34,737 bases of DNA from Comamonadaceae bacterium (GTDB lineage: Bacteria; Pseudomonadota; Gammaproteobacteria; Burkholderiales; Burkholderiaceae_C), in NCBI GenBank assembly GCA_947452785.1, contig CANGDZ010000034.1, forward strand, positions 1-34,737, in the 5' to 3' direction. Below, in pieces: positions 1-8,105 of this stretch. A program made the position numbers and the translations under genes. The notes below the pieces were generated by a model. The model searched no databases, had not been told where the DNA came from, and was given only the letters and a program-made list of their open reading frames with translations. Every line of letters starts with the position of its first letter. Position 1 is the first letter of the stretch.

Positions 1-53
1 TCGCCATCACGAACCGAGTACGGCAGGTTGCCGACGTAAAGTTTTTTGCCCAT
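1..53 (-). CDS. RRM-type RNA-binding protein, N-terminus only
   Basis: The first 17 codons of a gene that runs off the left edge. The visible peptide starts MGKKLYVGNLPYS, and LYVGNL is the RNP-2 strand that opens an RNA recognition motif. Small single-RRM proteins of this kind are common in betaproteobacteria and bind single-stranded RNA, often in cold adaptation; that role is family knowledge, not seen here. A GAGGAG ribosome site lies a few bases upstream of the ATG at 53. The 225 bp up to the end of amtB hold a possible -10 (CATAAT on the minus strand, 194-199), which would give a leader of about 130 nt. That promoter is a weak inference. Confidence 0.75.
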   Translation of the reverse strand, partial: MGKKLYVGNLPYSVRDG

Positions 54-278
54 TGAAAGGGACTCCTCAAAACACAGAAACAAAAGCGATGGAGTCCCGA
101 AAACGCATTCAACAAACCCAAAAACACTGGAAGGAAGCGAAACTGACCAATTCACCGCGAACTATGCACAGTCCTAAAAACCTGTGCTAAACCATTATGA
201 GCCACAAATCAAGTTCGTGCGCAAGCGATTTGCGTACTTATTTTGAAAATAACTGAAATAGGTCATGAATTGTGGTAA

Positions 279-1481
279 TTACCAACTCACTTCCCGGTCT
301 GGCGTGGCGCTGATTTTGTGCACCGTGAGGTCAGCGCCATCGTATTCTTCTTCAGGGCTCATCTTGATACCCATGGTCCATTTCAGGGTGCCGTAGACCA
401 CCAGCCCGCCCAGCAGCGCCCAAGCTACACCCATGGCGGTACCCATCAGTTGCGCAGTCAGGTTCACGCCACCCAAGCCGCCCAAGGCCTGGCTGCCAAA
501 AATACCCGCCGCAATGCCGCCCCAGGTGCCGCACAAACCATGCAAGGGCCACACGCCCAAGACATCGTCAATCTTCCATTTGTTTTGCGTCAAAGTGAAC
601 ATGACCACAAACAAAGCGCCGGCCACGCAGCCCACTACCAGCGCGCCAAAGGGGTGCATCAAGTCTGAGCCCGCACACACTGCCACCAAGCCCGCCAGCG
701 GGCCGTTGTGCACAAAGCCGGGGTCGTTCTTGCCCATTAGCAAAGCGGTAATCGTGCCGCCGACCATGGCCATCAAGGAGTTGACGGCGACCAGACCCGA
801 AATCTTGTCCAAAGTCTGCGCGCTCATGACGTTAAAGCCGAACCAGCCCACGATCAAAATCCAAGCGCCCAAGGCGAGGAACGGGATGCTCGATGGGGGG
901 TGTGCCGACACCTGACCGTCTTTGCGGTAACGGTTGTAACGCGCGCCCAGCAGCACCACCGCAGGCAAAGCAATCCAGCCGCCCACCGCATGCACCACCA
1001 CCGAGCCGGCAAAGTCATGGAACTCGTCGCCTGTGAAGGCCTTGATCCAAGCCTGCACGCCAAAGTGCTGGTTCCACGCAATGCCTTCAAAGAAGGGGTA
1101 GACAAAGCCCACAATCACCGCCGTGGCGATCAACTGAGGCCAAAACTTGGCGCGCTCGGCAATACCGCCGGAAATGATGGCCGGAATGGCCGCCGCAAAG
1201 GTCAACAAGAAAAAGAACTTGACCAATTCATAGCCATTTTTGGCGGCCAATTGTTCGGCACCGACAAAAAAGGTGGTGCCATAGGCCACGCTGTAGCCGA
1301 TCACAAAATACATCACGGTGGACACCGAAAAGTCCACCAAGATTTTGACCAAGGCATTCACCTGGTTTTTTTTGCGGACCGTGCCCAACTCTAAAAAGGC
1401 AAAACCTGCGTGCATGGCCAACACCATGATGCCGCCCAACAAAATAAAGAGCGCATCAGCGCCCTGTTTCAGTGCTTCCAT
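279..1481 (-). CDS. amtB: Ammonium transporter, Amt/MEP/Rh family
   Basis: A 400-residue inner-membrane ammonium channel with about eleven hydrophobic segments. The pore residues are visible: the twin histidines at about H164 (VVVHAVGGW) and H314 (WPLHGLCG), and the Asp of the HDFAGS motif at about D156 that recruits ammonium. The C-terminal tail (EEEYDGADL) resembles the part of AmtB that contacts PII proteins. There is no obvious cleaved signal peptide; the N-terminus runs straight into the first membrane helix. Amt genes usually sit next to glnK, but the neighbour here is metY, so GlnK must be encoded elsewhere. A GAGAGA sequence before the ATG is a modest ribosome site. A long inverted repeat lies 29-68 nt upstream of the start codon and may control expression. 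Confidence 0.93.
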   Translation of the reverse strand: MEALKQGADALFILLGGIMVLAMHAGFAFLELGTVRKKNQVNALVKILVDFSVSTVMYFVIGYSVAYGTTFFVGAEQLAAKNGYELVKFFFLLTFAAAIPAIISGGIAERAKFWPQLIATAVIVGFVYPFFEGIAWNQHFGVQAWIKAFTGDEFHDFAGSVVVHAVGGWIALPAVVLLGARYNRYRKDGQVSAHPPSSIPFLALGAWILIVGWFGFNVMSAQTLDKISGLVAVNSLMAMVGGTITALLMGKNDPGFVHNGPLAGLVAVCAGSDLMHPFGALVVGCVAGALFVVMFTLTQNKWKIDDVLGVWPLHGLCGTWGGIAAGIFGSQALGGLGGVNLTAQLMGTAMGVAWALLGGLVVYGTLKWTMGIKMSPEEEYDGADLTVHKISATPDREVSW

Positions 1482-1509
1482 TGAAGTCTCTCGCTTGATT
1501 TTGATTAAT

Positions 1510-1549
1510 TTTGGTGCGTAAAAAACGGAAATCGATTTTTCGCACCAAA
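1510..1549. promoter_or_regulatory. Inverted repeat in the amtB leader
   Basis: Arms TTTGGTGCG (1510-1518) and CGCACCAAA (1541-1549) are perfect complements. Inside them a run of A (1520-1525) can pair with a run of T (1536-1540), leaving a loop of about ten bases. The element ends 28 nt before the amtB start codon. The arms contain TGGTGC/GCACCA, which resemble NtrC half-sites, but they face the opposite way from the usual GCACC-N5-GGTGC arrangement. It may be an operator or an RNA hairpin in the leader. Function is inferred from position only. Confidence 0.55.
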
Positions 1550-1569
1550 CTAAAGCAAAAATGATGCCC

Positions 1570-1597
1570 GAATTTGATGCGCATCCTGCGCCAATTC
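1570..1597 (-). terminator. Possible hairpin terminator after metY
   Basis: On the minus strand, GAATT...AATTC arms enclose a tight GCGCA-GGA-TGCGC stem-loop. A TTTTT run follows about a dozen bases further downstream (ATCATTTTTG). It lies between the metY stop and amtB, so it could separate the two transcripts. The T run is further from the stem than in a good intrinsic terminator, so the call is tentative. Confidence 0.35.
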
Positions 1598-1632
1598 AGG
1601 GCGCCTCACCCTCAGGTCAGGCCCTCAGCGCT

Positions 1633-2913
1633 TTACTGCGTCGCAGCCAGGGCTTGGTCCAGGTCCCACAAAATATCGTCCGCATGCTCCAGCCCTACAG
1701 AGATGCGAATCATGTCGGGCGGCACCCCGGCCGCCAACTGCTGCGCATCGTCGAGTTGGCGGTGCGTGGTGCTGGCCGGGTGGCTGATCAAGGTGCGGGT
1801 ATCGCCGATGTTCACCAAGTGGCTCATGAACTGCGCCGACTCGATGAACTTCACGCCCTGGCTCAAGCCGCCTTTGACGCCAAACGCCAACAAACCGGAG
1901 GCGCCGCGCATTTGCCGCATCAGTAAATCGTGCTGCGGGTGATCGGGCAGGCCGGGGTAGTTGACCCAGGCCACACGCGGATGGTCTTGAAGAAAGCGAG
2001 CCACAGCCAACGCGTTCTCGCAATGCTTGGTCATGCGCAGGGGCAGAGTCTCGACCCCTTGCAAAATTTGCCAAGCGCTCATGGGACTGAGCGCCGCGCC
2101 AAACACACGCAGGCTTTCCATGCGGCAGCGCATGGAAAAACCAAAGTCGCCAAAGGTTTCGTAAAACTTCACGCCGTGGTAACCGGCAGAGGGCTCGGTC
2201 ATACCAGGGAACTTGCCGTTGTCCCAAGGGAATTTGCCGCCCTCCACCACCACGCCAGCCAAGGTGGTGCCGTGACCACCCAGGTATTTGGTGGCCGAGT
2301 GCACCACCACATCGGCGCCCAAGGCCAGCGGATTGCAAAGCATCGGGCTGGGCACGGTGTTGTCCACAATCAAGGGCACGCCATGCGCATGGGCAACCTC
2401 GGCCACGGCAGCGATGTCCAGCACCACCATGCTCGGATTGCCCAGACTCTCGGCGAACACCGCACGGGTGTTGGGGCGCATGGCGGCGGCAAAGGCCTTG
2501 GGGTTTTGCGCGTCTACGAACGTGGTTTCAATGCCGAATTTAGCCAAGCTCACGGCCAGTAAAGTCACCGAGCCGCCGTACAAAGCGCCGCCCGCGACCA
2601 CGTGGTCGCCGGCTTGCAAAATCGTCATCAAGGCCATGGTTTCTGCGGCCATGCCCGAGGCACTGGCCACGGCCGCGCGGCCCATCTCCAAGGCGGCCAC
2701 GCGCTCTTCCAACACCGCCACAGTGGGGTTGCTCAAACGCGAATACACATTGCCAAAGGTCTGCAAATTAAACAGCGAGGCCGCATGCTCGGCGCTGTCA
2801 AAGACAAAGCTGGTGGTTTGGTAAATCGGCAGGGCGCGCGCACCGGTCGCGGCATCCGGGATTTGACCCGCGTGGATGGCCAGTGTTTCAGGATGAAAAA
2901 TTCGATCGCTCAT
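1633..2913 (-). CDS. metY: O-acetylhomoserine sulfhydrylase (aminocarboxypropyltransferase)
   Basis: A 426-residue PLP enzyme of the Cys/Met metabolism family. It replaces the acyl group of O-acyl-homoserine with sulfide to give homocysteine. The PLP lysine lies in SATKYLGGHG (about K209), and the substrate-pocket motif YSRLSNPT is near residues 57-64. Length and motifs fit MetY better than the roughly 390-residue MetZ. The start chosen is the ATG at 2913 (MSDRIFHPETLAIHAG). It overlaps the stop of the upstream CoA-binding gene as ATGA, which points to translational coupling. An upstream in-frame ATG would put fifteen atypical residues in front of the conserved start. Its partner metX lies 2.5 kb away on the other strand, so the two steps of the pathway are under separate control. 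Confidence 0.92.
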   Translation of the reverse strand: MSDRIFHPETLAIHAGQIPDAATGARALPIYQTTSFVFDSAEHAASLFNLQTFGNVYSRLSNPTVAVLEERVAALEMGRAAVASASGMAAETMALMTILQAGDHVVAGGALYGGSVTLLAVSLAKFGIETTFVDAQNPKAFAAAMRPNTRAVFAESLGNPSMVVLDIAAVAEVAHAHGVPLIVDNTVPSPMLCNPLALGADVVVHSATKYLGGHGTTLAGVVVEGGKFPWDNGKFPGMTEPSAGYHGVKFYETFGDFGFSMRCRMESLRVFGAALSPMSAWQILQGVETLPLRMTKHCENALAVARFLQDHPRVAWVNYPGLPDHPQHDLLMRQMRGASGLLAFGVKGGLSQGVKFIESAQFMSHLVNIGDTRTLISHPASTTHRQLDDAQQLAAGVPPDMIRISVGLEHADDILWDLDQALAATQ

Positions 2914-3377
2914 GCCAGACGCCTCGCAGAAATTACACCGGTGTTCACGCCCACCCAATTTAAGCCGCCAAACAAGCGCGCATGCTCAATCTTGACGCAG
3001 CGGTTCGTCACTGAATCCAATCCCGCTTTGCGCGCCAATGCGTCGGCCTGCAGGTTGTTCACGCCCAGTTGTTGCCACAAACACCGCGCGCCGATTTGCA
3101 CCGCCTGCTCGGCAATCGGCAACACGTCTTCACTGCGCCGAAACACGTCCACCATGTCCACCGGGTGGGGAATGTCGAGCAAGCTAGCGTAGCAGGTGGC
3201 GCCCAAAATCGTTTGACCGGCGTAACGTGGATTGACCGGCACGATGGTGTAGCCATGCGACTGCATGTACTTGGCCGCAAAAAAACTGGGGCGGTGCCAA
3301 TCGGCTGACAAGCCCACCACGGCGATGGTGCGGCAATTTTTCAAAATTCGCCGCAGGTTATGCAAATCGTTGTTCAT
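2910..3377 (-). CDS. CoA-binding domain protein (YccU-like)
   Basis: A 155-residue protein with one Rossmann-like CoA-binding domain. Residues 17-52 hold TIAVVGLSADWHRPS followed by HGYTIVPVNPRY, typical of the small YccU/CoA_binding_2 family related to the succinyl-CoA ligase alpha subunit. No catalytic function is established for the family. The gene lies 31 bp after the MFS gene and overlaps metY by four bases (ATGA), so it is probably co-transcribed and translationally coupled with metY. A role linked to acyl-homoserine or CoA metabolism is only a guess from this context. Confidence 0.85.
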   Translation of the reverse strand: MNNDLHNLRRILKNCRTIAVVGLSADWHRPSFFAAKYMQSHGYTIVPVNPRYAGQTILGATCYASLLDIPHPVDMVDVFRRSEDVLPIAEQAVQIGARCLWQQLGVNNLQADALARKAGLDSVTNRCVKIEHARLFGGLNWVGVNTGVISARRLA

Positions 3378-3408
3378 GGTCTTCCAAACAGGTTTGAGCC
3401 AACAGCGG

Positions 3409-4590
3409 TCAGTATTGCGCCCGGCCCAGGCGCCGCATCTGGTGCGTGGCCCAGGTGGCGCACAGGGACAAAGCCACGCACCCGGCCATCACCGCATGGT
3501 AATGGCCCGTGGCATCGAACACCGCGCCAGCCAGCACCGGCCCGAGCAAGTTGCCCACCGCCGCGCCGCTGTACAGCGTGCCCACCACCCCGGCCACCGA
3601 TTTAGCGCCAAAGTAATCCATGCAAATAGCGGGCAGCAAAGACACGATGCTGCCGTAACTCAGGCCAAACCACAGGGCAAACAACATCAGACCAGCGCCC
3701 CCTTGTGCCGTGAACCACACCGCATACGACGCCCCCATGGACAACTGCATCAGCACCAAAGTCGGGGCGCGGCCCAGTCGATCGGCCATCACGCCAATGG
3801 CAAAGCGACCCACCAAGCTGCCCACGCCAATCAAGCCCACCAGGCCCACTGCCAGGGATTCGTCCAAACCCAAGTCCCGCGCCGAGGCCGAGACATGGGC
3901 AAACGGAATGAACATGACGGGCGAGGCCAGCACCACGGCCAGGTAAAACCATCGAAAAGTAGGCGTGTGCAAGGTCTCGCGCAGGCTCAAGCCTGTAGCG
4001 GCGGCCGTGCCCGTGCTCGCAGGGCTAGGTGCTTTTTTGAGCAAGCTGGCGGCCAGCAAGCCCAGCAGCAACACCCCTAAGGCCAAGCTGCGCATGGCCT
4101 CGCGCCAAGGCATCTGACTGAGCGCCAGGGTCACCAATACCGGCACCAACAAAGTCCCGGCGCCCACGCCCGAACTGGCGATCCCGCCGGCCAGGCCACG
4201 CCTTGAGCCGAACCAAGGCTGCACATTGGCAATCGATGGGGTGTACACGAACGCAATGCCCAAGCCCACCAAGAGGCCATAACTCAGGTACACCGCCCAC
4301 AGCGACTGCGCCCAACTCGTGGCCAGCAAGCCCAGTGCGATCAGCGCCATGCCCCCCGCGCAGACCCAGCGGGGACCAAAGCGGTCGGCCAGCATGCCGC
4401 CGGGTGCACCCATCACGAAATAGACAAAACCAGACAAGCCAAAAATCCAGGATATATCGGCGCGCTTCGCCGCAAACTCGGTGGCAAAGGATTCAAAAAA
4501 AGCCGCGAACGAATACGACACACCAAAAATCACCCCCAAGCAGACAAAGGTGGCCCAAACCACCACCCAGGCATAGGGGGTTTCTTTCAT
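3409..4590 (-). CDS. MFS transporter, OxlT/monocarboxylate-type
   Basis: A 393-residue protein with about twelve hydrophobic helices. The N-terminus (YAWVVVWATFVCLGVIFGVS) and the loop GGMLADRFGPRWV, the MFS motif A region after helix 2, match the oxalate/formate antiporter and monocarboxylate branch of the Major Facilitator Superfamily. A second motif A-like loop, GVMADRLGRAPT, lies in the C-terminal half. The substrate is probably a small organic anion, but it cannot be read from the sequence. A good AGGAG ribosome site precedes the ATG at 4590. It is the first gene of an apparent operon with the CoA-binding gene and metY, and it diverges from the GDT1 gene. Confidence 0.85.
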   Translation of the reverse strand: MKETPYAWVVVWATFVCLGVIFGVSYSFAAFFESFATEFAAKRADISWIFGLSGFVYFVMGAPGGMLADRFGPRWVCAGGMALIALGLLATSWAQSLWAVYLSYGLLVGLGIAFVYTPSIANVQPWFGSRRGLAGGIASSGVGAGTLLVPVLVTLALSQMPWREAMRSLALGVLLLGLLAASLLKKAPSPASTGTAAATGLSLRETLHTPTFRWFYLAVVLASPVMFIPFAHVSASARDLGLDESLAVGLVGLIGVGSLVGRFAIGVMADRLGRAPTLVLMQLSMGASYAVWFTAQGGAGLMLFALWFGLSYGSIVSLLPAICMDYFGAKSVAGVVGTLYSGAAVGNLLGPVLAGAVFDATGHYHAVMAGCVALSLCATWATHQMRRLGRAQY

Positions 4591-4757
4591 CGTGTCTCCT
4601 TTTGCTTCTTTGTTGCAATGCGCCAGCCATTGTGCCCATGAAAGTCACCTAACTGTTAGCGGCTCAACCCTGACGGGTGCTTCGTCCCAGAGGCACATCC
4701 GATAAGATCGCGCCTTGTTTGACAACCCGGGGCCAACGGCTCTCGTTCGACCCCCCC

Positions 4758-5321
4758 ATGGAAGCTTTCCTCGTCTCAACCGGCATCGTGGCTTTAGCCG
4801 AAATGGGTGACAAAACCCAACTCTTGTCACTGGTGCTGGCCGCTCGGTTTCGCAAACCTTGGCCCATCGTGCTGGGGATTTTGGTGGCCACGCTGGCCAA
4901 CCATGGGCTGGCCGGTGCCGTGGGCAGTTGGGTCACCACCTTGCTAGGGCCTGATGTGTTGCGTTGGGTGCTCGGCGCGTCGTTCATCGCCATGGCGTTG
5001 TGGATGCTGATCCCGGACAAGCTGGACGACGACGAGGGCGAGTCGGCACCGCGCTTTGGCGTGTTCCTGACCACCGTGGTGGCTTTCTTTTTGGCCGAAA
5101 TGGGCGACAAAACCCAGATCGCCACTGTCATGCTGGCAGCGCAATACAACGCGTGGGCAACGGTGGTTGCCGGCACCACGCTGGGCATGATGCTGGCCAA
5201 CGCCCCAGTGGTATGGCTGGGCGATGCGATCACACGGCGCGTGCCGCTGCGCATGGTGCACCTCGTCTCGGCGGTGATCTTTATGGTGCTGGGTTGGGTG
5301 GCCCTGCTGGGTTGGGCTTGA
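4758..5321 (+). CDS. GDT1/UPF0016 (TMEM165-like) cation exporter
   Basis: A 188-residue inner-membrane protein with six predicted helices in two homologous halves. Each half carries the family signature EMGDKTQ (near residues 16-22 and again near 114-120), whose acidic residues bind the transported cation. Bacterial members such as MneA export Mn2+; Ca2+ transport is known for eukaryotic relatives. The ATG at 4758 (MEAFLVSTGIVALAEMGDK) fits the family start; a GTG at 4677 would add an unlikely 27-residue hydrophilic extension. No clear ribosome site is seen. The 5' leader was checked for the Mn-sensing yybP-ykoY riboswitch and the characteristic core was not found. The metX promoter probably lies at the 3' end of this gene. 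Confidence 0.88.
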   Translation: MEAFLVSTGIVALAEMGDKTQLLSLVLAARFRKPWPIVLGILVATLANHGLAGAVGSWVTTLLGPDVLRWVLGASFIAMALWMLIPDKLDDDEGESAPRFGVFLTTVVAFFLAEMGDKTQIATVMLAAQYNAWATVVAGTTLGMMLANAPVVWLGDAITRRVPLRMVHLVSAVIFMVLGWVALLGWA

Positions 5322-5329
5322 AGTCGGTT

Positions 5330-5341
5330 TATACTGACTTG
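5330..5341 (+). promoter_or_regulatory. -10 element and start site for the metXW leader
   Basis: TATACT at 5330-5335 is a near-consensus -10 box. It places the transcription start at about 5341, exactly where the riboswitch P1 stem begins. No convincing -35 was found; it would fall inside the end of the GDT1 gene. Confidence 0.55.
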
Positions 5342-5405
5342 GCGCCGATTTGCTCCAGCTTGCGGGCGCGTGAACCACCAGGTTCCGAACAACAGCTAAA
5401 GAGAG
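5341..5405 (+). ncRNA. SAM-II (SAM-alpha) riboswitch aptamer
   Basis: The three conserved blocks of the SAM-II class are present in order: GATTTG (5347-5352), GCTTGC (5358-5363) and GCTAAA (5395-5400). P1 forms between GCGCC (5342-5346) and GGCGC (5365-5369), followed by the expected GTGA. The pseudoknot pairing of the loop with the GCTAAA segment is possible. A small extra hairpin, GAACC-ACCA-GGTTC (5372-5385), is inserted in the usually single-stranded L3 region. SAM-II aptamers classically precede metA/metX, which is the position here. S-adenosylmethionine should switch off metXW. Confidence 0.9.
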
Positions 5406-5414
5406 AACCCCTTC

Positions 5415-5450
5415 ACCCGGTTTTGCCTCTTTGGCGTCACCGGGTTTTTT
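5415..5450 (+). terminator. metX leader: Intrinsic terminator, expression platform of the SAM-II switch
   Basis: The stem ACCCGGT (5415-5421) / ACCGGGT (5439-5445) with an inner GCC/GGC pairing is followed by an unbroken T run (5445-5450), ten bases before the metX start codon. A competing hairpin is visible: AAAGAG (5398-5403, the 3' edge of the aptamer) can pair with CTCTTT (5427-5432), and AACC (5406-5409) with GGTT (5419-5422). Forming it would break the terminator stem. This arrangement suggests SAM-dependent premature termination. Confidence 0.85.
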
Positions 5451-5459
5451 GTTGCTGAA

Positions 5460-6629
5460 ATGACTTTCGTTGCCACACCACTGTCGATGCGTTTTGAAGC
5501 CGCCTTGCCGCTGCAAAGCGGTGCGTCGATTCGCGACTACGCCTTGTCGTACGAGACCTATGGCGAGCTGAACGTTGAAAAGTCCAACGCGGTGCTGATC
5601 TGCCATGCGCTGAATGCCTCGCACCATGTGGCCGGTGTGTACGCTGGCGAAGACAAAAGCGAAGGCTGGTGGGACAACATGATCGGCCCCGGCAAGCCGG
5701 TCGACACGGACAAATTTTTCGTCATTGGTGTGAACAATCTGGGCTCGTGCTTTGGCTCCACCGGCCCGATGCACCTCAACCCCGACACGGGGCTGGTGTA
5801 TGGCGCAGACTTTCCTGTCATGACGGTGGAAGACTGGGTCGATGCGCAAGCGCGCTTGCTTGACGCTTTGGGCATTGTGCAGCTGGCCGCGGTGATGGGC
5901 GGCAGTCTGGGGGGCATGCAAGCCCTGTCTTGGACGCTGCAGCACCCGGAGCGCGTCAAGCACGCGGTGGTGGTGGCCAGCGCGCCCAACCTTACCGCCG
6001 AAAACATCGCTTTCAACGAAGTAGCGCGCCGCGCCATCGTCACCGACCCGGACTTTCACGAGGGTCACTTTTATCGGCATGGGGTGATCCCGAAACGCGG
6101 TTTGCGCATTGCCCGCATGATCGGCCACATCACCTACCTGAGTGACGATGTGATGAACGAGAAGTTCGGCCGCCAACTGCGCGAAGCCGTCACGTCCAAC
6201 GCAACCGGCTACCGTTATTCGACGCAAGACGTAGAGTTTCAGATTGAAAGCTATCTGCGCTACCAAGGCGACAAGTTCAGCGAGTACTTTGACGCCAACA
6301 CCTATTTGCTGATCACCCGGGCGCTGGATTACTTTGATCCGGCGCGCGAGCATGGCGGCAATTTGTCGGCCGCGTTGGCACGCGCCACTTGTAAATTTTT
6401 GCTGGTGAGCTTCAGCACCGACTGGCGCTTTTCGCCCTCCCGCAGTCGCGAGGTGGTCAAGGCTCTGCTGGACAACCAACGTGACGTAAGCTACGCCGAG
6501 ATCGACGCGCCGCACGGGCACGATGCCTTCTTGCTCGACGACGCCCGCTACATGAATGTGGTGCGCTCTTACTTTGCGCGGATTCATGCCGAATTGGGCG
6601 TTGAATTGGCCCCAGGAGTGGACGCATGA
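5460..6629 (+). CDS. metX: Homoserine O-acyltransferase (MetX type)
   Basis: A 389-residue alpha/beta-hydrolase-fold enzyme that acylates homoserine, the first committed step of methionine synthesis. The nucleophile is S149 in [10 protein letters not shown], the acid is about D321 in SFSTDWRFS, and the base is about H354 in PHGHDAFL. Oxyanion and substrate motifs ([21 protein letters not shown]) are intact. Many proteobacterial MetX proteins have been shown to use succinyl-CoA rather than acetyl-CoA; the donor cannot be settled here, although the MetY in this window suggests acetyl. The ATG at 5460 gives the usual N-terminus, although the ribosome site is weak. It overlaps metW by four bases and is controlled by the upstream SAM-II switch. 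Confidence 0.94.
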   Translation: MTFVATPLSMRFEAALPLQSGASIRDYALSYETYGELNVEKSNAVLICHALNASHHVAGVYAGEDKSEGWWDNMIGPGKPVDTDKFFVIGVNNLGSCFGSTGPMHLNPDTGLVYGADFPVMTVEDWVDAQARLLDALGIVQLAAVMGGSLGGMQALSWTLQHPERVKHAVVVASAPNLTAENIAFNEVARRAIVTDPDFHEGHFYRHGVIPKRGLRIARMIGHITYLSDDVMNEKFGRQLREAVTSNATGYRYSTQDVEFQIESYLRYQGDKFSEYFDANTYLLITRALDYFDPAREHGGNLSAALARATCKFLLVSFSTDWRFSPSRSREVVKALLDNQRDVSYAEIDAPHGHDAFLLDDARYMNVVRSYFARIHAELGVELAPGVDA

Positions 6630-7210
6630 GCGCCCCTTTGAACCTGCACGCCATTGCCCGCTTGGTGCCGCACGGCGCCCGCGTGCTCGACCTGGGCTGC
6701 GGCGACGGCGCCATGCTGGCGCATCTGCAACAGCACCACGGCTGCACCGGTTACGGCGTGGAGCTGGACGATACCAATGTGCACGCCTGCGTGCAACGCG
6801 GCGTGAACGTGATTCAGCTAAATCTGGATGAGGGTCTAAACCTGTTCGCCGACCAATCGTTTGACGTGGTGCTGCAAATCGACACCCTGCAACACCTGCG
6901 CAACGCCGAAGTGATGCTGCGCGAGACCGTGCGCGTGGGCCGCATGGGCGTGGTGGCCTTTCCCAATTTTGGCCATTGGCCAAACCGCTTGGCAGTGATG
7001 CAAGGGCGCATGCCCGTCACGCGCCGACTGCCTTACCAGTGGTACGACACCCCGAATATCCGAGTCGGTACTTTTGCCGACTTTGCCGAGCTGGCGCGCA
7101 AAAACCGACTGCGAGTGCGCGATGCCTTTGGCTTGCAAAACGGCCAAGAAGTGCGCGCACTGCCCAACCTGATGGCAGGCACGGCTGTCTTTCAGTTGCA
7201 ACGCGCTTGA
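6626..7210 (+). CDS. metW: Methionine biosynthesis protein MetW
   Basis: A 194-residue class I methyltransferase-fold protein. The nucleotide-binding motif [12 protein letters not shown] is at residues 20-31, and [13 protein letters not shown] lies in the middle. MetW is almost always encoded with metX in proteobacteria and is needed with MetX for homoserine acylation; no methyl transfer has been firmly shown. The ATG overlaps the metX stop (ATGA), so translation is coupled and the gene shares the SAM-II control. Its length is normal for the family. Confidence 0.93.
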   Translation: MSAPLNLHAIARLVPHGARVLDLGCGDGAMLAHLQQHHGCTGYGVELDDTNVHACVQRGVNVIQLNLDEGLNLFADQSFDVVLQIDTLQHLRNAEVMLRETVRVGRMGVVAFPNFGHWPNRLAVMQGRMPVTRRLPYQWYDTPNIRVGTFADFAELARKNRLRVRDAFGLQNGQEVRALPNLMAGTAVFQLQRA

Positions 7211-7232
7211 GCCCCAAGGCTTCAACCAGCGC

Positions 7233-8018
7233 ATGAGCCCGCCCTTCACTCCATTTACACCCGTTACAGCCGGTGGCCGCCTGTCCGACCAAGTGGCTCG
7301 GCAATTGGCCGCCGAGATCAAACGCGGCGCACTGAAACCCGGCGACAAACTGCCCACCGAAGCGCAATTGGTGGCGCAATGTGCGGTCAGCCGCACGGTG
7401 GTGCGCGAGGCCCTTTCGCGCCTCAAGTCCTTGAAATTGGTGGACTCGCGCCAGGGCAGCGGTGTGTACGTGAGCGCGCACCCGCCGTTTGCGCCTCTGG
7501 AATTTGAGGCTCAGCATGCGGTGTCGCAAGAGGCGGTGATTCAAATGGTCGAGGTGCGCCGCGCACTCGAAGCCGAGGTGGCCGGTTTGGCCGCGCAGCG
7601 CCGCAGCAAAGCCGACTTGCAACGCATTCAGCAAGCGGTGCACGACCTGGAATCGGCCGTGCAAGCGGGGGGCGATGGCGTTGCGCAAGACATGAATTTT
7701 CACCGCGCGATTGCCGATGCGGCGGCCAACCCGTTTTTGCTGCAAACCCTGGCGTATTTGGGTCAGTTCTTGCACGGCGCCACGCAAGTGACCCGCGCCA
7801 ACGAAGCACGCCGGGTCGACTTTGCGGCCCAGGTGCAGGCCGAGCACAACGCCATTGTGCAAGCCGTCCAAGACTGCAATGCCCAGGCGGCGCGTCAAGC
7901 TGCCAGCGCGCACATGGACAACGCCATCACCCGCATCCGCAGCGCCGACCCCGCTTTCTGGCAGCAAGAAGGCGAGCGCTTAGCCCAGCCGCTGCTGTCT
8001 GGCTTGCGTCCCCGATGA
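7233..8018 (+). CDS. GntR-family regulator, FadR/FCD subfamily
   Basis: A 261-residue regulator. The N-terminal winged helix (about residues 18-80) contains GDKLPTEAQLVAQCAVSRT and ends with the wing QGSGVYV. The C-terminal all-helical FCD domain carries metal/ligand residues in DMNFHRAIADAA, EHNAIVQAV and a late AHMDNAI. FCD regulators usually sense carboxylic acids and repress catabolic or transport genes. The gene lies 22 bp after metW and 87 bp before a P-type ATPase, neither an obvious target. A TTGT-N3-ACAA palindrome of the kind this subfamily binds lies in front of ltnD at 20416-20426, but no link to this particular protein is shown. Confidence 0.88.
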   Translation: MSPPFTPFTPVTAGGRLSDQVARQLAAEIKRGALKPGDKLPTEAQLVAQCAVSRTVVREALSRLKSLKLVDSRQGSGVYVSAHPPFAPLEFEAQHAVSQEAVIQMVEVRRALEAEVAGLAAQRRSKADLQRIQQAVHDLESAVQAGGDGVAQDMNFHRAIADAAANPFLLQTLAYLGQFLHGATQVTRANEARRVDFAAQVQAEHNAIVQAVQDCNAQAARQAASAHMDNAITRIRSADPAFWQQEGERLAQPLLSGLRPR

Positions 8019-8105
8019 AGATTTCTTGATCTAACTGGACCCGCTGTTGCAGGGTTGGCGCCACAATGGAAAAGGGCAGTGTTGCCCGGCCCTGAAACAC
8101 GCTGC

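Noticed and set aside
220..234. CGCAA-GCGAT-TTGCG hairpin as amtB terminator
   Set aside because: Only five pairs and no T run in the amtB direction.
4640..4757. Manganese (yybP-ykoY) riboswitch upstream of the GDT1 exporter
   Set aside because: The context fits, but the GGGGAGTA-type core and its paired partner were not found.
4944..6983. Very long minus-strand open frame across GDT1 and metX
   Set aside because: It is a shadow of G+C-rich genes on the other strand, rich in His/Arg/Gln with no domain.
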